A stretch of 64,000 bases of DNA from Kitasatospora sp. MAA19 (GTDB lineage: Bacteria; Actinomycetota; Actinomycetes; Streptomycetales; Streptomycetaceae), in NCBI RefSeq assembly GCF_029894125.1, contig NZ_JARXYZ010000009.1:62001-126000 (forward strand). The letters run 5' to 3'. A program made the translations under genes and the position numbers. The notes beneath the pieces were generated by a model. It was given only the letters and a program-made list of their open reading frames with translations. It ran no database searches and was not told the origin of the DNA. Of the stretch, positions 8,459-17,924 are shown piece after piece. The first letter of the stretch is position 1. Each line of letters begins with the position of its first letter.

Positions 8459-9457
8459 CGGGTAGGGCACCGTGGTTGCGAGCGTGGCGACACCCTCACC
8501 CTGACCTACCCCGGCACGGGCCCCGGGCACGTCGCGCTGGTCGGTCACTACGACACCGTGTGGCCCACCGGCACCCTCGCCGGCTGGGCGCCGTCCGAGT
8601 CGGACGGCCGGGAGAAGCTCAGCGGGCCGGGCATCTTCGACATGAAGACCGGCCTGGCCCAGGGCATCTGGGCCCTCAAGCTCGCCCGGGAGTACGGCGT
8701 CTCGGTGCCCACGGTCACCTTCCTCTTCAACGGCGACGAGGAGGTCGGCTCCCGGTCCTCGCGCCCGGTGATCGAGGAGGTCGCGCACCACGCGGACGTG
8801 ACGCTGGTGCTGGAGCCGAGCGCGCACGGCGGCGCGGTCAAGACCGCCCGCAAGGGCAACGGGACCTTCCGCGTCACCGCCAGCGGCGTCGAGGCGCACG
8901 CCGGGCTCGCGCCCGAGGACGGGGCCAGCGCCATCACCGCGCTGTCCGAGTTCGTGGTCGCCGCCGCCGCTGTCGCCGCCCCCGACAAGGGCACGACGAT
9001 CAACCCCGGGCTCATCACGGGCGGCTCCGCCGCCAACGTCGTCGCCGGGCAGGCCACCGCGAGCGTCGACATCCGGGTCAGCAGCGAGGCCGAACGGGAG
9101 CGCGTGGACACGGAGCTGGAGGCCATCAAGGTCAGCGACCCACGGGTCCGGATCGACATCGACCACGCCTGGAACCGGCCCCCGATGACCCTCAACGCCG
9201 CCTCCGCCCCGCTCCTCGGCCTCGCCCGCGAAGTCGCCCGTGAACAGGGCCGCGACGGACTGCCCGCCGCCGCCGTCGGCGGCGCCAGCGACGCCAACTT
9301 CGTCGCCGCCCTCGGCCTGCCGGTGCTGTGCGGCATGGGCGCGGTCGGCGACGGCGCCCACGCCCAGGGCGAGTTCATCTACCCCGACACCGTCCCCGCG
9401 CAGACAGCCCTGATCGCGGGCCTGCTGGGACGACTGGCCGCACCCCTGCGCGGCTGA
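8459..9457 (+). pseudogene. M20-family peptidase (glutamate carboxypeptidase-like), 5' truncated
   Basis: The frame is open from just after a TGA at 8456-8458 and already encodes family sequence (DTLTLTYPGTGPGHVALVGH, the HYDTV zinc ligand) before any plausible start. The GTG at 8558 is internal. Downstream it shows GPGIFDMKTGLAQG (bridging Asp), FNGDEEVGS (catalytic Glu-Glu pair), VLEPSAHGGAVKTARKG, the lid-domain EAHAGLAPEDGASA, and GGASDANF with the C-terminal zinc region, ending QTALIAGLLGRL. This is the order of secreted or cytosolic CPG2-like M20 enzymes that hydrolyse N-acyl glutamates or dipeptides. About 70-90 N-terminal residues are missing, so the gene is probably dead. Confidence 0.75.
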
Positions 9458-9797
9458 GCGGCGAACGCCGGAGGGCGGTCGGGCGGCTGCTGCCGTCGGC
9501 GCGGTGTTCGCCGAGTGGAGTGCCCGTTCCGACTGCCCGGCGGAGCGCCGGGGTCGGGAACGTGCGCAGCGCCAGAGGTACGCGCCGGCCGGCCGTCCGA
9601 CGACGTCGCCCGACCGGTCGTCGGCGAACTCGACCCTCTCGATGACGACAGGCCTCGTCGTGCGTCGCGACCACGGAGTGACCTCCGGCGAGCCGGGGAG
9701 GGCCTGTTCCGGCAGAGTGAATGCGTAACCCTCGCGGACGGCGGTGCGGCAGTGCGCATGTGCGGATGTGCCGGCGGGCAGCCCCGACAGCGGCCAG
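9458..9797. other. Intergenic region, no supported gene
   Basis: About 340 bp between two convergent genes. Open frames exist on both strands, as in most GC-rich DNA, but none has a good start, a ribosome site or recognisable family sequence. A minus-strand stretch around 9560-9720 reads somewhat protein-like and may be a gene fragment I cannot name. Confidence 0.4.
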
Positions 9798-9828
9798 GTC
9801 GCCGCCCGCCTCGACGGCGGACGGCGAC
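9798..9828 (-). terminator. Terminator of alpha-galactosidase gene
   Basis: Arms of 13 bases (9798-9810 and 9816-9828) with one G-U wobble in the minus transcript and a 5-nt loop, starting 10 bp after the stop at 9838. Confidence 0.6.
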
Positions 9829-9837
9829 CACGGGTCA

Positions 9838-11589
9838 TCAGACGGGCAGGATCCAGATCTGGTTGGCCTGGTTGACCTCACTCACGCCGCAGCCGTCGAC
9901 GATGATCGGGGTGGCGTCCGCGGTGTCGGACGCGTAGTCGTCCACGCACAGGTTCAGGCCGGTGTTCTGCAGGTAGCCGTTACGCTGGTAGGTCCATTGC
10001 TCGCTGGCCCGTCCGTCGCAGGGGTTCAGCACTGCCCAGTAGCCCACATGGCGGCTGTCGTTGCTCCGGTAGGCGGTGTCGAGGCAGCCTCCGAGGGTGC
10101 GGACGGTGCCGTCGCCCGGCATCGTCCAGCGCTGGTTGGCGCCGCCGTGGCAGCTGTAGAGGGTGACGGGGTTGTTCGGGCCCGTGCCCGCGTACGCGTC
10201 GTCCAGGCACTTTCCACCGATGCCGGCGATCTGTCCGGTGGGCTGCTGGCCGACGCAGCCCGCACCGGGGGTCACGCGGAAGATCGCGGTGCCGTGCGCG
10301 GGGAGCGAGGTGCTGATCGTGCCGGTGCTGGAGGAGCTCGTCCCGGTCCACAGGTCCTTGACGTCGGCCGAGCACCCGCCGCCCTGGAAGCCGACGGCGT
10401 TGAGCGTGGTGCCGGCCGTGATCGTGCCGGCGCCGCGGTTGAGCAGGGCGACGGCCCGGTCCCCGTTGGCCAGCGGGCGGGAGAGGACGTCGACGGTGCC
10501 GTTCCGGGAGACGATGCCCGCCTGCTTGCCGAGCGGGTCCTGGTCGATGGCGATGATGTCCGTGTTGGACAGCGTCGCCAGTGACGCGGCGGAGAGGTTG
10601 GGGATGTCGGTGCTGAGGATCAGTGGCGAGGCCATCATCGACCACAACGCGAACTGGCTGCGCGACTCCTCGTCGGTGAGTGCGTCACCGGTGATGAGGA
10701 AGTCCGGGTCGTTCCAGCTGCCGGGGCCCGAGTAGCGTGCGAGCTGCGAGTTGTACCCGTACTGGGCCATCACTCCTGCCTGGTTGCCGTCGTGGCTCCA
10801 GGCGTTGTGCGACGAGTGGTACATCTTGACGTCGTAGCCCTCGCGCCAGAGCTGGCCGCTCTGACTCGCCTGGTCGATGACCGTGTACCAGTTGGCGAGG
10901 TCGGACTGGCCGATGTAGAAGTAGGCGGGCGAGGATTCGGAGAAGACCATGTCGCGACCGCTGGCGTTGGCCTTCATGGCGGCGCCGAAGTCCTTGTACG
11001 CCTGGCCGTAGCCGGCCGCGGTGTTCGCCGAGGCGGGCATGTTGCAGCCGTCGAGCTTGATGTAGTCCACGCCCCAGGACGCGAAGAGGTTCGCGTCCTG
11101 CTGGAAGTGGTCCCAGCTGCCGGGGTAGCCGCCGCAGGTGTCGGTGCCGATGTCCTCGTAGAGGCCGAACTTGAGCCCCTTGGCGTGCAGTTGCCTGCCG
11201 AGCCAGGCCATGCCGTGCGGGAAGACCGTCGGGTCGGCGACGAGGTTGCCGGCTGCGTCGCGCGAGGCGGCCATCCAGCAGTCGTCCACGGTGACCGTGT
11301 TGTACCCCTTGGCCGCCAGCTTCTTGCCGACCAGGGCGTTGGCCTGGGCAAGGATCAGTTTCTCGCTCACCCCCGCGTCACCGGTGTTGGGGTTGTCGGT
11401 GCGGCAGCCGAACCGTGCCCAGTTGTTGAAGCCCATCGGCGGGGTCACGGCCAGCGCGTGGCCGTTCGGGCTGGTGGCGGTGGGGGATGCGACGGCGCTC
11501 GGGGTGAGCAAGGAGCCGGTCATTGCGGCGATCGCGGCGATGACCGCGGTGACGGATCGCCTGCGCCAGCGATGGGACGAAAGTGCCAT
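9838..11589 (-). CDS. Secreted GH27 alpha-galactosidase with ricin-type lectin domain
   Basis: A 583-residue extracellular glycoside hydrolase. Residues 1-35 form a signal peptide with an Arg-rich start and an alanine-rich core. The catalytic barrel begins ALAVTPPMGFNNWARF; YNTVTVDDCW and VDYIKLDGCN carry the barrel-strand acids, with the KLDG Asp as expected nucleophile, and SGPGSWNDPDFL has the acid/base Asp of GH27. The usual C-terminal beta domain follows. From about residue 450 a ricin-B lectin domain shows repeated GGKCLDD and NQRWT/EQWTY QxW motifs. It should release terminal alpha-galactose from plant polysaccharides. A hairpin follows the stop, and a LacI-type palindrome lies upstream. 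Confidence 0.92.
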   Translation of the reverse strand: MALSSHRWRRRSVTAVIAAIAAMTGSLLTPSAVASPTATSPNGHALAVTPPMGFNNWARFGCRTDNPNTGDAGVSEKLILAQANALVGKKLAAKGYNTVTVDDCWMAASRDAAGNLVADPTVFPHGMAWLGRQLHAKGLKFGLYEDIGTDTCGGYPGSWDHFQQDANLFASWGVDYIKLDGCNMPASANTAAGYGQAYKDFGAAMKANASGRDMVFSESSPAYFYIGQSDLANWYTVIDQASQSGQLWREGYDVKMYHSSHNAWSHDGNQAGVMAQYGYNSQLARYSGPGSWNDPDFLITGDALTDEESRSQFALWSMMASPLILSTDIPNLSAASLATLSNTDIIAIDQDPLGKQAGIVSRNGTVDVLSRPLANGDRAVALLNRGAGTITAGTTLNAVGFQGGGCSADVKDLWTGTSSSSTGTISTSLPAHGTAIFRVTPGAGCVGQQPTGQIAGIGGKCLDDAYAGTGPNNPVTLYSCHGGANQRWTMPGDGTVRTLGGCLDTAYRSNDSRHVGYWAVLNPCDGRASEQWTYQRNGYLQNTGLNLCVDDYASDTADATPIIVDGCGVSEVNQANQIWILPV

Positions 11590-12192
11590 GAGCCACGTAC
11601 TCCTGACTGATGTCGCGGACTCGGTAGCCGGTCGCTCACCCGCTCGCGCGCACCCCTCTGTCGGCCACCGGAGGAGCTGATGGGCCGGTCAGCGCCGAGA
11701 GCGGCACGGGCAAGCCTGGTCAGAACGCGGCGAAGTGACGAGCCGGGACCCGATCCTCGTCATCTTCGGGGTGACGCCGATGAGGTGTCCGGCAGGTATG
11801 CCGCCTGCGCCAACCAGTGCAGTGCACCACGGCCTTGAGTGTCAAGAGATGCGCGAAAGATGACCATATCAAGCATCAATAAGCATACTCTTCGCATCAT
11901 TGGGCGCCTCAGCAAGGACATCGGGCCGTCGGCACCTCGGCCCGTGCAGCGAGGCTGAACGCGGCAGGGCGAATCCCCCGCGGCGGCCCCGTGAACGCTC
12001 TTCCAGCAAGTGATCAAATATGCGTGAAAGCGCTTCAGAATGAGCAGATTCACGCTACCGTCGCCGCTGTCCGGTCAGCGCGGCGGGCGACGGTGGGAGG
12101 CCGGGTGTCCGGCGCTCCGCCGTCTGGAAGTCCGCGTGCGCACGGGAGTTGACCGGATCGGCACATGCCCACCCCCCTCAGAGGAACCGACC
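11590..12192. other. Divergent promoter region
   Basis: 603 bp between two outward-facing secreted-enzyme genes. The part at 11840-11905 is unusually AT-rich for this DNA and probably holds the alpha-galactosidase promoter. It includes GATGCG and CGCATC arms around 11845 and 11895 that could be an operator or mRNA hairpin. No gene is supported here. Confidence 0.5.
12025..12037. promoter_or_regulatory. LacI-family-type operator palindrome
   Basis: TGAAAGCGCTTCA is a near-perfect palindrome centred on GCGC, the form of operators bound by LacI-family sugar regulators (compare TGAAAGCGCTTTCA). It lies 156 bp upstream of the phosphoesterase start and in the leader of the alpha-galactosidase gene, so it could control both. 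Confidence 0.55.
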
Positions 12193-13527
12193 GTGATCAT
12201 GCAGAAGCTCTTTCCGAGTGTCCGAAAGCGGCGGCGAACGCCGGGCGGGCTCACGGCCGCTGCCATGGCGGCCGCCGTCTCGCTCGTATGCACCGCCGCG
12301 GGACCCGCCACCGCCGCTACGCCCTCCGCGACGGCCTCCACGACGGACTCCGCCGCGCTGCCGCGTCCGGACCACGTGGTCATCGTGATGATGGAGAACG
12401 AGGACTACGGCGACGTCATCGGCAACACCGCTCAGGCCCCGTACATCAACTCCCTTGCGCAGACGGGTGCGTCGTTCAGCGACGCGCACGGCGAGTGGCA
12501 CCCCAGCCTGCCGAACTACTACGCCCTCCTGTCCGGATCCACCCATGGGCTGACCAACAGCACTCCCCCGCCACCCGGTTCGATCAACGGGGACAACCTG
12601 CCCAACGAGCTGATCCAGCACGGCCTGGGCTTCGCCGACTACTCCGACGAAGCCACCCCGGCCGCCTGGCTGCGCTTCGCCGACCTGCCGGGCACCGCCA
12701 CCGCCCCCAACCCGGTCGACAAGTGGCTGACCTGCCCGTCCCCGACCGCCGGCCAGGCCTGCGGCTTCCCCACCGCCGCCGACTACGCCACCCTGCCCGC
12801 CGTCACCTTCGCGCACGGCAACGAGCACGAGTCCATGCACGACGGCAGCATCCTGAGCGGAGACACCTGGGTCAAGAACGTCTTCGGCGGCTACGCCGAG
12901 TGGGCCAAGACCCACAACAGCCTGCTGATCGTCACGTGGGACGAGGACAACTTCACCTCCGCCAACCACATGCCCACCGTGTTCTACGGCGCGAACGTCC
13001 ACCCGGGCAGCTACAGCGAGGCGATCAACCACTACAGCATGCTCCGCACCATCGAGGACATGTACGACCTGCCCTACCTGGGCAACGAAGCCGACGCGGC
13101 ACCCATCCTCGACGTCTGGGGCCACACCACCCACGGCACCGGCAGCGGCCCCGGCCTGGTGACCGGCCTGAACAACTGGTGCCTGGACGACAGGAACGGC
13201 TCCACCGCCGACTTCAACCCGGTCACCCTCGCCGCCTGCACCGGCGGCGCCGGCCAGAACTGGACGCTGCCCGGTGACGGCACCGTACAGACCCTCGGCG
13301 CCTGCCTGGACGTCCTGCACAGCGGCACCGCCAACGGCACCGCCGTCCAGCTCTACCACTGCAACGGCGGCGGCGCCCAGCAGTGGGTCGCCCGCGCCGA
13401 CGGCAGCCTGATGAACCCCCAGTCCGGCAAGTGCCTGGACGACCCAGGCTTCAGCCTCGACAGCCCCCAACTGATCATCTGGGACTGCAAGGGCAGCGAC
13501 AACCAGAAGTGGCGCCTCCCGGCGTAA
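12193..13527 (+). CDS. Secreted phosphoesterase (acid phosphatase-like) with ricin-type lectin domain
   Basis: I chose GTG 12193 because AGAGGAA lies 7 nt upstream; ATG 12199 is possible. The first 45 residues are a signal peptide ending near AGPATAA. The catalytic part belongs to the PF04185/AcpA-type phosphoesterases: HVVIVMMENEDYGDVIG at its start, APYINSLAQTGASFSDAHG, HPSLPNYYALLSGSTHG, then LLIVTWDEDNF and HMPTVFYG for the second metal site. It should cleave phosphomonoesters or related esters outside the cell. From about residue 325 a ricin-B lectin domain follows (NNWCLDDRNG, GQNWTLPGDG, AQQWVARADG). The same lectin type is on the divergent alpha-galactosidase, suggesting joint action on a plant or fungal substrate. 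Confidence 0.85.
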   Translation: MIMQKLFPSVRKRRRTPGGLTAAAMAAAVSLVCTAAGPATAATPSATASTTDSAALPRPDHVVIVMMENEDYGDVIGNTAQAPYINSLAQTGASFSDAHGEWHPSLPNYYALLSGSTHGLTNSTPPPPGSINGDNLPNELIQHGLGFADYSDEATPAAWLRFADLPGTATAPNPVDKWLTCPSPTAGQACGFPTAADYATLPAVTFAHGNEHESMHDGSILSGDTWVKNVFGGYAEWAKTHNSLLIVTWDEDNFTSANHMPTVFYGANVHPGSYSEAINHYSMLRTIEDMYDLPYLGNEADAAPILDVWGHTTHGTGSGPGLVTGLNNWCLDDRNGSTADFNPVTLAACTGGAGQNWTLPGDGTVQTLGACLDVLHSGTANGTAVQLYHCNGGGAQQWVARADGSLMNPQSGKCLDDPGFSLDSPQLIIWDCKGSDNQKWRLPA

Positions 13528-13547
13528 GCCTGGGGGGCAGTGGCAGA

Positions 13548-13573
13548 GGCGGCGGCATACCCATGTCGCCGCC
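13548..13573 (+). terminator. Terminator of phosphoesterase gene
   Basis: GGCGGCGGCAT (13548-13558) pairs with ATGTCGCCGCC (13563-13573) over 11 bp with one G-U pair and a 4-nt loop, 20 bp after the stop. Confidence 0.6.
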
Positions 13574-13762
13574 CCTCGTGACGAACACCCGGCACGACCG
13601 TGGCGGTACGGGCAGCGCGGGCTCGGACGCCGTCGCCCTCGGTTCCGCCCTGGCGCTACTGAGCGCGGGCGGCCTGACATCCCGTCAAAGTCAACCCGCC
13701 GGCGGCGAAAGGACGACAGTTTCGCTCGCCACATCCGGTCGGCCCATGAGACGATCGGGGAT

Positions 13763-14734
13763 ATGTATTCGCTCCCTGGTATAGGTATAAACGATACAGC
13801 CGAGAACGCCTACCTCCTCCTCGTCGAGCGCGGCCCGCTGACCCCCGCCGAACTGGCAGGCGCCCTGCGGGTGACCTCGCACGCCATGAGCACGACCGTC
13901 GCCGAACTGACCGGCCTCGGCCTGGTCGAACCGGACGGCACACGGCTGGTCGCCCGACCCCCGCGCGCCGCGCTGGACGTCGTGGTGGACAAGCGCACCA
14001 AGGAACTCGCCGCCCTGCACCACGGCGTCGAGGAACTGTCCCGCTTCTGGCGCGACCACCACCACGCCGACGGAGCCGACTACATCGAAGTCGCCCGGAC
14101 GGAGGCGGCCCGCAGCGCACTGGTCCGGCGGCTCTACGACGAGGCCACCGAACGGGTGCGCGGCCTGACCATCGGCTTCACCGGCCGATCCGCACGACCC
14201 AACGTGCTGGCCCCCGGCTGCCGGGAGGCGCTGACCCGCGGCGTCACGTGCACGGTCGTCTACGGGTCCCGGGTACTGCGGGACGGGGCCGCCCGGCAGG
14301 CCGTCCAGACCTCCATCGACCTCGGGGAACGAGCCCGCGTCTTTCCCGAGGTCCCGCTGAACATGGGCATCTGCGACGACCGATTCGCCCTCGTGTGCCC
14401 CCCGTCCAGCGACTGGGACCGTCGGCACCACGTCGTCGTGCGGCGATCGGACCTCCTGGACTCGCTGATCGGCGTGTTCGAGTCGTTCTGGCGGATCGCC
14501 GTCCCGCTGCCGGCCGCCGACGAGACGGCGGACGACGCCGGGACGGCTCCCGGTGCCGAGAGCCGGCGGCTGCTCACCTACCTCAGCGGCGGCCTGACCG
14601 ACGAGTCGATCGCCCGCGAGATCGGCGTCAGCGAGCGGACGGTGGCCCGCCGCATCACCCGCCTCCAGGAACTCCTCGGCGCGCGGACCCGGTTCCAGCT
14701 CGGCGTCCAGGCAAGCCGTCGCGGCTGGCTCTGA
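13763..14734 (+). CDS. Two-HTH transcriptional regulator (TrmB-like N-term, LuxR-type C-term)
   Basis: 323 residues from ATG 13763. Residues 10-65 form a winged helix of the TrmB/MarR kind (AENAYLLLVERGPLTPAELA). The middle has a PLD-like sensor region (AARSALVRRLYDEATERVRG to DDRFALVCPPS). Residues 265-315 form a LuxR/GerE-type HTH: LLTYLSGGLTDESIAREIGV then SERTVARRITRLQELLGART. This architecture is common in streptomycetes and usually controls a neighbouring gene, but the ligand is unknown. It stands alone, facing the secreted protease gene convergently. Confidence 0.8.
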   Translation: MYSLPGIGINDTAENAYLLLVERGPLTPAELAGALRVTSHAMSTTVAELTGLGLVEPDGTRLVARPPRAALDVVVDKRTKELAALHHGVEELSRFWRDHHHADGADYIEVARTEAARSALVRRLYDEATERVRGLTIGFTGRSARPNVLAPGCREALTRGVTCTVVYGSRVLRDGAARQAVQTSIDLGERARVFPEVPLNMGICDDRFALVCPPSSDWDRRHHVVVRRSDLLDSLIGVFESFWRIAVPLPAADETADDAGTAPGAESRRLLTYLSGGLTDESIAREIGVSERTVARRITRLQELLGARTRFQLGVQASRRGWL

Positions 14735-14884
14735 GGAGCCGAGCCGTGCGGTACCCCGCGACGGGCGATGACCGGCCTGCTACCGCGCTTCCACAGCGGC
14801 CGGCGGTACGGGGCCGCCACCGTGGGTGGTCTCGTCGTGGTGGACCCGCACGTCTGCGGCCCGGGCGCGCGGCCGTGGGGGCGG

Positions 14885-14906
14885 CCGGTGCGCGACCCCG
14901 CACCGG
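14885..14906. terminator. Hairpin between convergent genes
   Basis: Perfect 8-bp stem CCGGTGCG / CGCACCGG with a 6-nt loop. It lies 28 bp beyond the metallopeptidase stop and could serve both directions. Confidence 0.4.
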
Positions 14907-14933
14907 GCACCGGGCCGCGCACCCGGGACGTCC

Positions 14934-16157
14934 TCAGTTCGTCGCGTCCGGCTTCACGAGGTCGGGCAGCTTCGCGTCGAAGAGCCCGCCGAGCTTCAGC
15001 GAGGGCATGATGTGGCCCTGGTTGGCGGCGTCGTTGACGACGCTCGCGGCCCACGCGGACGCCGCGAGGCGCTGGTTGGGCGTGCCGTGGTGCCCGTAGC
15101 TGCGGAAGCCGCAGTCGCCGACCTGGTAGTAGGACTGCTCGGAGGCCAGCAACCGCTTGGTGTTGAGGGCCTCGCCGCGCGAGTGGGTGAGGAAGTACGT
15201 GCCGAACGCGTCCGCCATCATCTCGACGCGGCGGCTGGCCTCCGGCCCGGTCAGTGTGGTGTTGGAGATCAGGTTGTCCTCGAACTGCACGTGGTGGCCG
15301 AACTCATGGGCGAGGATGCTACGCGGAGCGGTGTCGCCCAGGCCCACGGCTGCCATGCCCTGCAAGATGCCGTCGCCCATGACGATGTGGTCGGAGATGC
15401 CCCGCGGGTGCGAGCTGCCCTTCTCGGTGTAGGCGATCGAGTTGAAGGTGAAGTACGGGTTGGTGCCGCCCTTGAGGGCGGGCTCCGAGTTGATGAGCTC
15501 GATGAGGTACCGGGCCTCGGGAAGCTTGCCCTCGACGCTGCCGATGGGAACCCGCATGTACAGGGCGCGGGCCAGCCGCTCCGGGGAGGAGAAGACGTCA
15601 CCGCCGTGCATCGGCACGATCTGGATGTCGTCGGAGTTGATGTCCCAGAACTTCTTGAGGTCCTTCCCTTCGGACCTCAGCTCGTTGGTGTACTCGCCGT
15701 TGACGCCGAACGTGGTGGACTTGGGATCGTCGGCGGTCAGCATCGCGTCGTACATGGCGAGGGTCCCCACCCCGAGCATGGGCAGGGCATACCTGAAGAC
15801 CGGGTCGGCGTCCTTGAGCGTGTCCCTCGCGTAGGCCGTCAGCGCCGTGTTGCTGCACTGGTAGTCGCCCGGGTTGATGACGCCGTCGAGGATGTTCGCC
15901 CACGGGGTGTCGTCCATGCCGAACTCGGCGGCGGTGGCGGCGGCGCGCTCCTGCCAGCCGGCCGGCATCGCGGTCAGGATCTTGTCGACGAGGTCCTGCT
16001 GATGCGGGGTGAGCGAGGAGGTGTCGAGCCCGTAGGCGGAGGCCACGGCGCCGGCGGCGGCCGTCGTGTCGTCCGCCGCCGCTGCCGGCAGGGAGGCGCC
16101 GAGGGCGCAGGTGGCCGCGGTGACAGCGGTGACGGCCCAGGCGAGCGTCTTCTTCAC
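14934..16157 (-). CDS. Secreted HExxH zinc metallopeptidase
   Basis: The GTG at 16157 has a clear AGAAGGAG site upstream; the longer frame 5' of it is non-coding. The 407-residue product starts with a signal peptide (VKKTLAWAVTAVTAATCALG to AAA). The zinc site is SILAHEFGHHVQF, an HExxH motif, with ASRRVEMMADAFGTYFLTH downstream supplying the likely third ligand Glu/Asp and a GHHGTPNQRLAAS segment near the end, as in YpfJ-like neutral zinc peptidases. It is secreted and probably degrades extracellular protein. An ISL3 remnant lies upstream and no partner gene is obvious. Confidence 0.8.
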   Translation of the reverse strand: MKKTLAWAVTAVTAATCALGASLPAAAADDTTAAAGAVASAYGLDTSSLTPHQQDLVDKILTAMPAGWQERAAATAAEFGMDDTPWANILDGVINPGDYQCSNTALTAYARDTLKDADPVFRYALPMLGVGTLAMYDAMLTADDPKSTTFGVNGEYTNELRSEGKDLKKFWDINSDDIQIVPMHGGDVFSSPERLARALYMRVPIGSVEGKLPEARYLIELINSEPALKGGTNPYFTFNSIAYTEKGSSHPRGISDHIVMGDGILQGMAAVGLGDTAPRSILAHEFGHHVQFEDNLISNTTLTGPEASRRVEMMADAFGTYFLTHSRGEALNTKRLLASEQSYYQVGDCGFRSYGHHGTPNQRLAASAWAASVVNDAANQGHIMPSLKLGGLFDAKLPDLVKPDATN

Positions 16158-16404
16158 GAGAACTCCTTCTGCGTACCGGAGCCGACGCGCCTGTTCGCCC
16201 TGTCGGGGCGGAAGAGGCGGTCGGCTGTGCCGTCGGTAAGAGTGCGTGGAGAACCACTTCCGGAGACAGCCGTCTGCACTGTCCGAATCCGGCATGACAG
16301 GAACTCGACATACTCCACGAGTCCGCGGGAATCCTCTGGGTGACAGCCTCCTGCGTCGTGCTTTGCCACGTGCTGCGCGGGCTCTGGGCAGGAACGTCGA
16401 CGGC

Positions 16405-16611
16405 GTCTGTCGGTGCGGCCGTTGCGCCAGGGGAGGGTGAGTCCGGCGTCGACGGCGGCGCGGTCGAGTTCGAGGCCGTTCGTGAAGGAGTGCAGGTGGG
16501 GCAGGTCGGTGGCGCGGACCGGTGGTGATGGTCGGCAAGCGTGGCATCGTTGCCCTCCGCCGGGGTCAGCCGCCGGGCGAACTCGCGGGTGAGGTGAGCG
16601 AGTTCGGTCAT
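16405..16611 (-). pseudogene. ISL3-family transposase remnant
   Basis: Read on the minus strand, MTELAHLTREFARRLTPAEG and, in another frame, LPHLHSFTNGLELDRAAVDA followed by GLTLPWRNGRT are the C-terminal signature of ISL3 DDE transposases (FxxGLxxDxxAVxxxLxLPxxNGxxEG). The frame breaks around 16530 and coding ends before the last helices. It fills most of the gap between the metallopeptidase and decarboxylase genes. Confidence 0.65.
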
Positions 16612-16622
16612 CTCCGGGCGGC

Positions 16623-17924
16623 TCACCGCCCGGTTCGGGCGAGGAGCTGCTCGATGGTCTGCGCGGGGCGCAGCAGGCTGAAGTGGACGTTTCCGTCGGC
16701 GTCGATCCGGGCGCCGTGGACTGCGGGCTCGGGCAGGCTGTTGTAGTGGAAGGGGGTGGAGAAGTAGTACGCGCCGGTGTCGAGTAGTGCGACGATGTCG
16801 CCGGGTGCCAGCTCGGGCAGCGGACGGGCTTCGGCGACCAGGTCGCCGGCGAAGCAGCACGGGCCCGCGATGTCCTGGGGGACGAGTTCTCCGTCCTTGG
16901 GGGCACCGGAAGGGTGGTGGGCGGTGATCCGCAGCGGCCAGGACTCGGGCATGAACACGGTCCGCGCGGCGACCTGCGCACCGGCATGGGTGATCGCGAT
17001 CGGACGTCCGCCGGAGGTCTTGGTGTACTCGACGTACGCGGCCATGAACCCGTTCTTGGCGAGCAGGGAGCGCCCGAACTCGGTGACGACCTGGTACTCG
17101 CCGGTGAACAGGGCCGGCACCTGGGCCCGCAGGCAGGCCACGTAATCGTCGAAGCCGGGTGCGGTCTCGTCGCTGGCGAAGTTGACCGGCAGTCCTCCGC
17201 CGATGTCGACGCCGACCACCTGGCGCCGGCCGAGCTCGGCGTTGACCTGTTCGGCGAAGGCCACGGCTTTCGCGATGCCCTGGGCCATCAGGTCCAGGGG
17301 GCAGCCCTGCGATCCCACGTGCGCGTGCACCCAGGTGAGCCGGGGACGGTCGCGGTATGCGCGCAGCAGCCGTTCCCGGTTTCCGTCGTCCTCCAGGGCG
17401 ATGCCGAACTTGGATGTCGCGGTCGCGGTGCTCATCGCGCCGATCGACCCGCTGCCGACCTGGGGGTTGATCCGCACCCCGATCCGCGAGGCGGAGGGGC
17501 GGGTCGCGAGGATCTCGTCGATGCGGGAGAGCTCCTGGAAGTTGTCCGCGTTCACCGCGGCACCGATCTCCAGCGTCTGGATGAGCTCACCGCGGGTCTT
17601 CGCCGGGGAGTCGAAGACGATCCGTTCGGGCGCGAAGCCGGCGGCCAGCGCCTGGGCCAGCTCGCCCGCGCTGGCCACCTCGCAGCCCATGCCGTTGTTC
17701 CGGAGCTCCGCCAGCACCGGCACCAGGCAGTTCGCCTTCGCCGCGAAGGTGTGCAGCACCGGTACCGAGGCCGGGAAGGCGCGGTGCAGCGCCGCGACGC
17801 CGTCGGCGACGGCGTCGAGGTCGACGAACGCCGCCAGCACCGCGTGGTCGGGCTCGAGAATCCGTTCGTGCACTGCCGCACGCAGGATGCGCTCGCGCCG
17901 TTCGCCGGCCTGAGAACTCGTCAC
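16623..17924 (-). CDS. Fold-type III PLP-dependent decarboxylase
   Basis: 433 residues of the alanine-racemase-fold group IV decarboxylases (diaminopimelate, lysine, ornithine). The PLP lysine is in LHTFAAKANCL near residue 64. HVGSQGCPLDL gives the conserved His, VDIGGGLPVNF is the glycine phosphate loop, and VVTEFGRSLLAKNG is the EPGR-like segment. AGPCCFAGD has the subunit-interface Cys and GAYYFSTPFHYNSLP the C-terminal Tyr. Length and motifs are complete, so it is probably active. The substrate cannot be fixed; the altered PCCFAGD region suggests an amino acid other than meso-DAP. No lysine-pathway gene is nearby, so a specialised role is likely. A broken PucR gene lies upstream. Confidence 0.82.
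   Translation of the reverse strand: MTSSQAGERRERILRAAVHERILEPDHAVLAAFVDLDAVADGVAALHRAFPASVPVLHTFAAKANCLVPVLAELRNNGMGCEVASAGELAQALAAGFAPERIVFDSPAKTRGELIQTLEIGAAVNADNFQELSRIDEILATRPSASRIGVRINPQVGSGSIGAMSTATATSKFGIALEDDGNRERLLRAYRDRPRLTWVHAHVGSQGCPLDLMAQGIAKAVAFAEQVNAELGRRQVVGVDIGGGLPVNFASDETAPGFDDYVACLRAQVPALFTGEYQVVTEFGRSLLAKNGFMAAYVEYTKTSGGRPIAITHAGAQVAARTVFMPESWPLRITAHHPSGAPKDGELVPQDIAGPCCFAGDLVAEARPLPELAPGDIVALLDTGAYYFSTPFHYNSLPEPAVHGARIDADGNVHFSLLRPAQTIEQLLARTGR

Noticed and set aside
8423..9838. Minus-strand frame opposite the M20 peptidase
   Set aside because: Mostly complement of the peptidase; only its very end (SATWLITTARA) looks protein-like, too short to call.
14826..16343. Long plus-strand frame opposite the zinc metallopeptidase
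   Set aside because: Antisense shadow of a gene with clear signal peptide and HExxH motif.
16158..16547. Extended N-terminus of the metallopeptidase
   Set aside because: The extra residues are Arg/His/Pro-rich and precede a good ribosome site and signal peptide at 16157.
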